Source: UBA5794 sp964196275
Lineage (GTDB): Bacteria > Actinomycetota > Acidimicrobiia > Spongiisociales > UBA5794
DNA length: 64,000 nt
NCBI GenBank assembly: GCA_964196275.1
Contig: CAXMSN010000114.1
Span: 8,863 to 72,862 of the forward strand
Direction of reading: 5' to 3'
In this document: positions 61,678-64,000 of the stretch, one piece after another
Numbering within the stretch: position 1 is the first letter of the stretch
How the letters are laid out: each line of letters begins with the position of its first letter
Translations under genes and position numbers: made by a program
The notes under the pieces: model-generated
Seen by the model: the letters and a program-made list of their open reading frames with translations, nothing else
Database searches by the model: none
What the model was told of the DNA's origin: nothing

Positions 61678-62028
61678 ATGGGGACAGTTCGATTCATCAT
61701 CACGGGAAGCGTCAAGGATGGGCAAGTTGATGCGTTCAAGGACCTCGCGTCACGCATGTCCGCCAGTGTGAAAGACAACGAACCAGACACGACGACGTAC
61801 AACTGGTTCATTTCGGACGACGGCTCGTTCATCAACGAGGATGAATATGCCAGTACCGACGCACTTGGCGCTCACCTCGGAAATGCCACGGCGAATGGAT
61901 TACTCGACGAGTACATGGGTCTCGCCGAGATCTCGGCAGTGCATGTGCTTGGTGACGTCGACGACGCCGCAAAAGGCGTTCTCGAGGCGTTCGGAGCCGT
62001 GCACTACTCCAACACACACAGCCTCTAA
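61678..62028 (+). CDS. Small ferredoxin-fold protein, ABM/quinol monooxygenase-like
   Basis: A 116-residue protein with the dimeric alpha-beta barrel pattern of the antibiotic biosynthesis monooxygenase superfamily: IITGSVKDGQVDAFKDLASRM, TYNWFISDDGSFINEDEYAST and DALGAHLGN. The role may be quinone or small-molecule oxidation, but many members lack a known activity. AGAAGGAG precedes the start. Confidence 0.65.
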   Translation: MGTVRFIITGSVKDGQVDAFKDLASRMSASVKDNEPDTTTYNWFISDDGSFINEDEYASTDALGAHLGNATANGLLDEYMGLAEISAVHVLGDVDDAAKGVLEAFGAVHYSNTHSL

Positions 62029-62074
62029 CCAAGGGACCCGGTCACGAGGAGGGCAGACGCGCAAGGGTGGCAGG

Positions 62075-62641
62075 TCAGCCGGCCCCGTTCTGTCTTATGT
62101 GGTCGAGCAGATCTCGCATCATGAAAGCCGTCGCGCCCCAGAGAATCCCTTCCGGGAACTCGTAGAACCAGAGCGTGTGCCCAAACCACGGGCGGGTCTC
62201 CCACCGTGACTCGTCCAGCAGATCATCCATCGTCGGCTCGATGATGACGTCGACCTCTTTCGGATCGGGCACGAGTTCGCTCGGTCTCTCGATCCGCGCA
62301 ACCACGGGCACGATGGGCTTCGATCGGTCACGTGTTGTAACCGGCTCCAGCCCACCCAAGATCTCGAGGATGTTCTCGAGAGGCAACCCAATCTCTTCGA
62401 GTGCCTCCCGCGAAGCCGTAGCGATCGGTTCTTCTCCGTTCTCCCTGTGGCCCCCGGGGAAGACGACGTCACCAGGATGCGTCGGCATGTGGTCAGGCCG
62501 GCGGGTCAGGATGACGCGGATGTCACCGTTGGCATCCTCGTAGAGCGGCACGAGGACCGCCGCCTCAGAGCCGGGCGGGTCAACGACGGTGCGAAGATTT
62601 CGATAGGGCAGCCATTTGTCCATGCAGGCGAGGATATCCAT
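62075..62641 (-). CDS. NUDIX hydrolase, CoA-pyrophosphatase type
   Basis: A 188-residue protein. The NUDIX box is complete (GGHRENGEE, then SREALEEIGL), and the segment ILTRRPDHMPTHPGDVVFPGG matches the UPF0035 motif of CoA and acyl-CoA diphosphatases. It probably hydrolyses CoA or its oxidised derivatives to phosphopantetheine and 3',5'-ADP. Start at 62641 or MDKWLPYRN at 62623; neither has a clear ribosome site. Confidence 0.87.
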   Translation of the reverse strand: MDILACMDKWLPYRNLRTVVDPPGSEAAVLVPLYEDANGDIRVILTRRPDHMPTHPGDVVFPGGHRENGEEPIATASREALEEIGLPLENILEILGGLEPVTTRDRSKPIVPVVARIERPSELVPDPKEVDVIIEPTMDDLLDESRWETRPWFGHTLWFYEFPEGILWGATAFMMRDLLDHIRQNGAG

Positions 62642-62655
62642 ATAGGCTGCCAGAT

Positions 62656-63255
62656 ATGGCGAACAACGTGCACAGCCAACCGCGGTACACGAACCGCCTC
62701 ATGCTGAGACCGTTTCGGAGGCGCGATGTGGGGACGTTCCACCGTGCCGTGGACTCTTCTATCACCGAACTCCAGCCCTGGCTCCCTTGGATCGAGGGGT
62801 ACAACCGCGGCTTCGCTCAGCGTTTCATTCGAGAGTCCGTCGGATCGTGGGCGGATCGGCGCGCATTCGACTTCACCGTTAGAACACAGGACGACGTTGA
62901 TCGTCACATCGGAAACGTGTCGGTGTGGCAAACATCGCAGCAGAACAGCACCGGAGAGGTCGGGTACTGGATTCGATCGGACGAAACGGGCAAGGGCTAC
63001 GGGACCGAAGCGGCGGCGGCAGTCGTCAAGATTGGCTTCGAAGAGCTTGGTTTCCACAAGGTCGTACTTCGCATTGCCGTCGGGAACATCGGCTCCGAAC
63101 GCATTGCAACGAAGATCGGATTTACTCTCGAGGGCATCCTCCGTGACGAGGTCAAGGTTGGAGACGAGTGGCTCGACCACACGGCCTGGTCAATGCTCTC
63201 CCCCGAATGGACGATCCACAGCGACCGCCTCCGCTCCGAAGGCACTGCCACCTGA
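62656..63255 (+). CDS. GNAT acetyltransferase, RimJ/RimL-like
   Basis: A 199-residue GNAT protein: RLMLRPFRRRDVGTFHRAV at the start, GNVSVWQTSQQNSTGEVGYWI in the core, the acetyl-CoA loop DETGKGYGTEAAAAVV and the NIGSERIATKIGFTLEG block. RimJ/RimL relatives acetylate protein N-termini, ribosomal proteins or antibiotics. It is divergent from the NUDIX gene, with 14 bases between the starts. Confidence 0.85.
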   Translation: MANNVHSQPRYTNRLMLRPFRRRDVGTFHRAVDSSITELQPWLPWIEGYNRGFAQRFIRESVGSWADRRAFDFTVRTQDDVDRHIGNVSVWQTSQQNSTGEVGYWIRSDETGKGYGTEAAAAVVKIGFEELGFHKVVLRIAVGNIGSERIATKIGFTLEGILRDEVKVGDEWLDHTAWSMLSPEWTIHSDRLRSEGTAT

Positions 63256-63394
63256 CCTGGCAACTCACGTCGTTCCTTGCCTCGCTCCCCATTCAATGTC
63301 CGGAAGAGGCCATCCGCTGACATCCATTCTCATCTGTCCGCACGAGGGTTGCATTGGACATTGATCGATGACAGACGGGGGTCGTCATTCAAGA

Positions 63395-63428
63395 AGACCC
63401 GGGAGTCGCACACGCGGCTCCCGGGTCT
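63395..63428. terminator. Hairpin between the GNAT and lipoprotein-like genes
   Basis: AGACCCGGGAG (63395-63405) pairs perfectly with CTCCCGGGTCT (63418-63428), 12-nt loop, with TCTTG downstream on the minus strand. It probably terminates the partial gene at the right edge. The rest of the 193-base gap holds only an 8-bp distant inverted pair (CAATGTCC/GGACATTG). Confidence 0.65.
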
Positions 63429-63448
63429 CTCAATTCCTTGCGGCCTGC

Positions 63449-64000
63449 CTACGGTCGGCCAGCCTCGTTCCACAGCGGCGCGTACTTCACCCACAGTGCG
63501 CCCACAGCTGGGTCGGGGATGTCGCTGTCACTGTCGCGGAGCATCTCGTCGGCGTCAGCAGGACTGATTGTCCGCACCCACCTTATGACGCTGTTGTTGA
63601 ACTCGAGCTCGCAGCCGACAAGGCACGTGTGCTTGAAATCCACGAACATTCCGTCGACGATCTTGTAGGTTTCGCGGCCGTGACCTGGCATCAGATAGAG
63701 CGCCTCCCAAACCACGCCATCGACATATACCTCACAGGTCACCGACTCGTTACTCGCCCGGCACTCTTCAATACGCAGAGCCTGCTCCTTTGCCAGGTCC
63801 GCAGCCATGAACAGAAGCAACGTGTCGACAGACAGAGCGTTTCCTGTTCCATCGGAGATCCCGATACCCGGCGTGAACAACGCCTCCAACGCATCGCCAT
63901 CCCCAGCGTTCCACGCCGATTCGAATGCACTGATCACGGCAAGTGACTCTTCCGACGGTGCCGGCACTGTCGTTGTTGGTGCCGCCGTTGTTGTTGGCGC
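63449..64000 (-). CDS. Partial secreted/lipoprotein-like NTF2-fold (SnoaL-like) protein, N-terminus beyond the window
   Basis: The frame is open to the right edge, so the gene is cut by the window. The visible part begins with a Thr/Ala/Pro linker (APTTTAAPTTTVPAPSEES), just like the linker that follows the lipobox in the LivK protein, and then an NTF2/SnoaL-like domain (AVISAFESAWNAGDGDALEALFTPGIG). Four Cys residues are present. An extracytoplasmic location is inferred from the linker; function unknown. Confidence 0.65.
   Translation of the reverse strand, partial: APTTTAAPTTTVPAPSEESLAVISAFESAWNAGDGDALEALFTPGIGISDGTGNALSVDTLLLFMAADLAKEQALRIEECRASNESVTCEVYVDGVVWEALYLMPGHGRETYKIVDGMFVDFKHTCLVGCELEFNNSVIRWVRTISPADADEMLRDSDSDIPDPAVGALWVKYAPLWNEAGRP

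Noticed and set aside
63256..63394. Small RNA or gene in the spacer after the GNAT gene
   Set aside because: Only an 8-bp distant inverted pair is seen; no promoter, ORF or conserved structure can be supported.

Overview
The window is a gene-dense stretch of a high-GC bacterial chromosome with short intergenic gaps, frequent ATGA stop/start overlaps and many GTG or TTG starts. A WhiB-family regulator, a maleylpyruvate isomerase-type DinB protein, GuaB3, a DUF2342 zincin-like protein, an actinobacterial sdhCAB operon and an HU gene all point to an actinomycete. The best guess is a deep-branching class such as Acidimicrobiia, but that assignment is inferred from gene content only. No rRNA, tRNA, CRISPR array, IS element or prophage was seen. 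No gene-free gap exceeds 300 bases.

Layout. 0-2.4 kb: YlbL-type Lon-like protease, sortase, BioY. 2.6-12.3 kb (minus strand): paaN-like aldehyde dehydrogenase, long-chain acyl-CoA ligase, livH, livM, livK, livF, livG and a PaaI-like thioesterase. This looks like a catabolic uptake-and-activation operon. 12.5-22.4 kb (mostly plus): lipoprotein, thiolase, HEAT-repeat protein, MoaE (minus), HtrA-type protease, zincin-like protein, AhpE-like peroxiredoxin, Na/Pi cotransporter with a PhoU-like partner, acyl-CoA dehydrogenase. 22.5-26.3 kb (minus): WhiB, an unknown membrane-anchored protein, TatA, then ECF sigma, anti-sigma and RseB-like regulator. 26.4-42.6 kb is rich in central metabolism: sdhCAB, DUF427 and SCP2 proteins, HU, mdh, a purN-purH-folD-icd run, sucCD and a free-standing B12-binding mutase subunit. 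42.7-52.8 kb: FetB-like permease, PcrA helicase, Rieske protein, a hybrid CheA kinase, guaA-guaB3, trpS. 53-64 kb: cyclase/TolB/TPR protein, FMN reductase, citramalate synthase behind an attenuator, S9 peptidase, a membrane protein behind two CRP-type boxes, a PLP decarboxylase, CoA-type NUDIX hydrolase, GNAT acetyltransferase, and a lipoprotein-like gene cut by the window edge.

Three things stand out beyond ordinary annotation. (1) About a dozen intergenic spacers carry short tandem arrays whose unit sequence differs between loci but whose period is always 7 bp. Many sit beside a second element, a C-rich/G-rich perfect palindrome with a conserved flank. One such module has been read into the 3' end of the CheA gene. 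(2) A 12-codon Thr/Ile-rich leader peptide followed by a terminator hairpin precedes cimA, a textbook layout for ribosome-mediated attenuation of isoleucine synthesis. (3) Two perfect TGTGA-N6-TCACA boxes spaced exactly 22 bp apart precede a membrane protein of unknown function, a few kb from a class III nucleotide cyclase.
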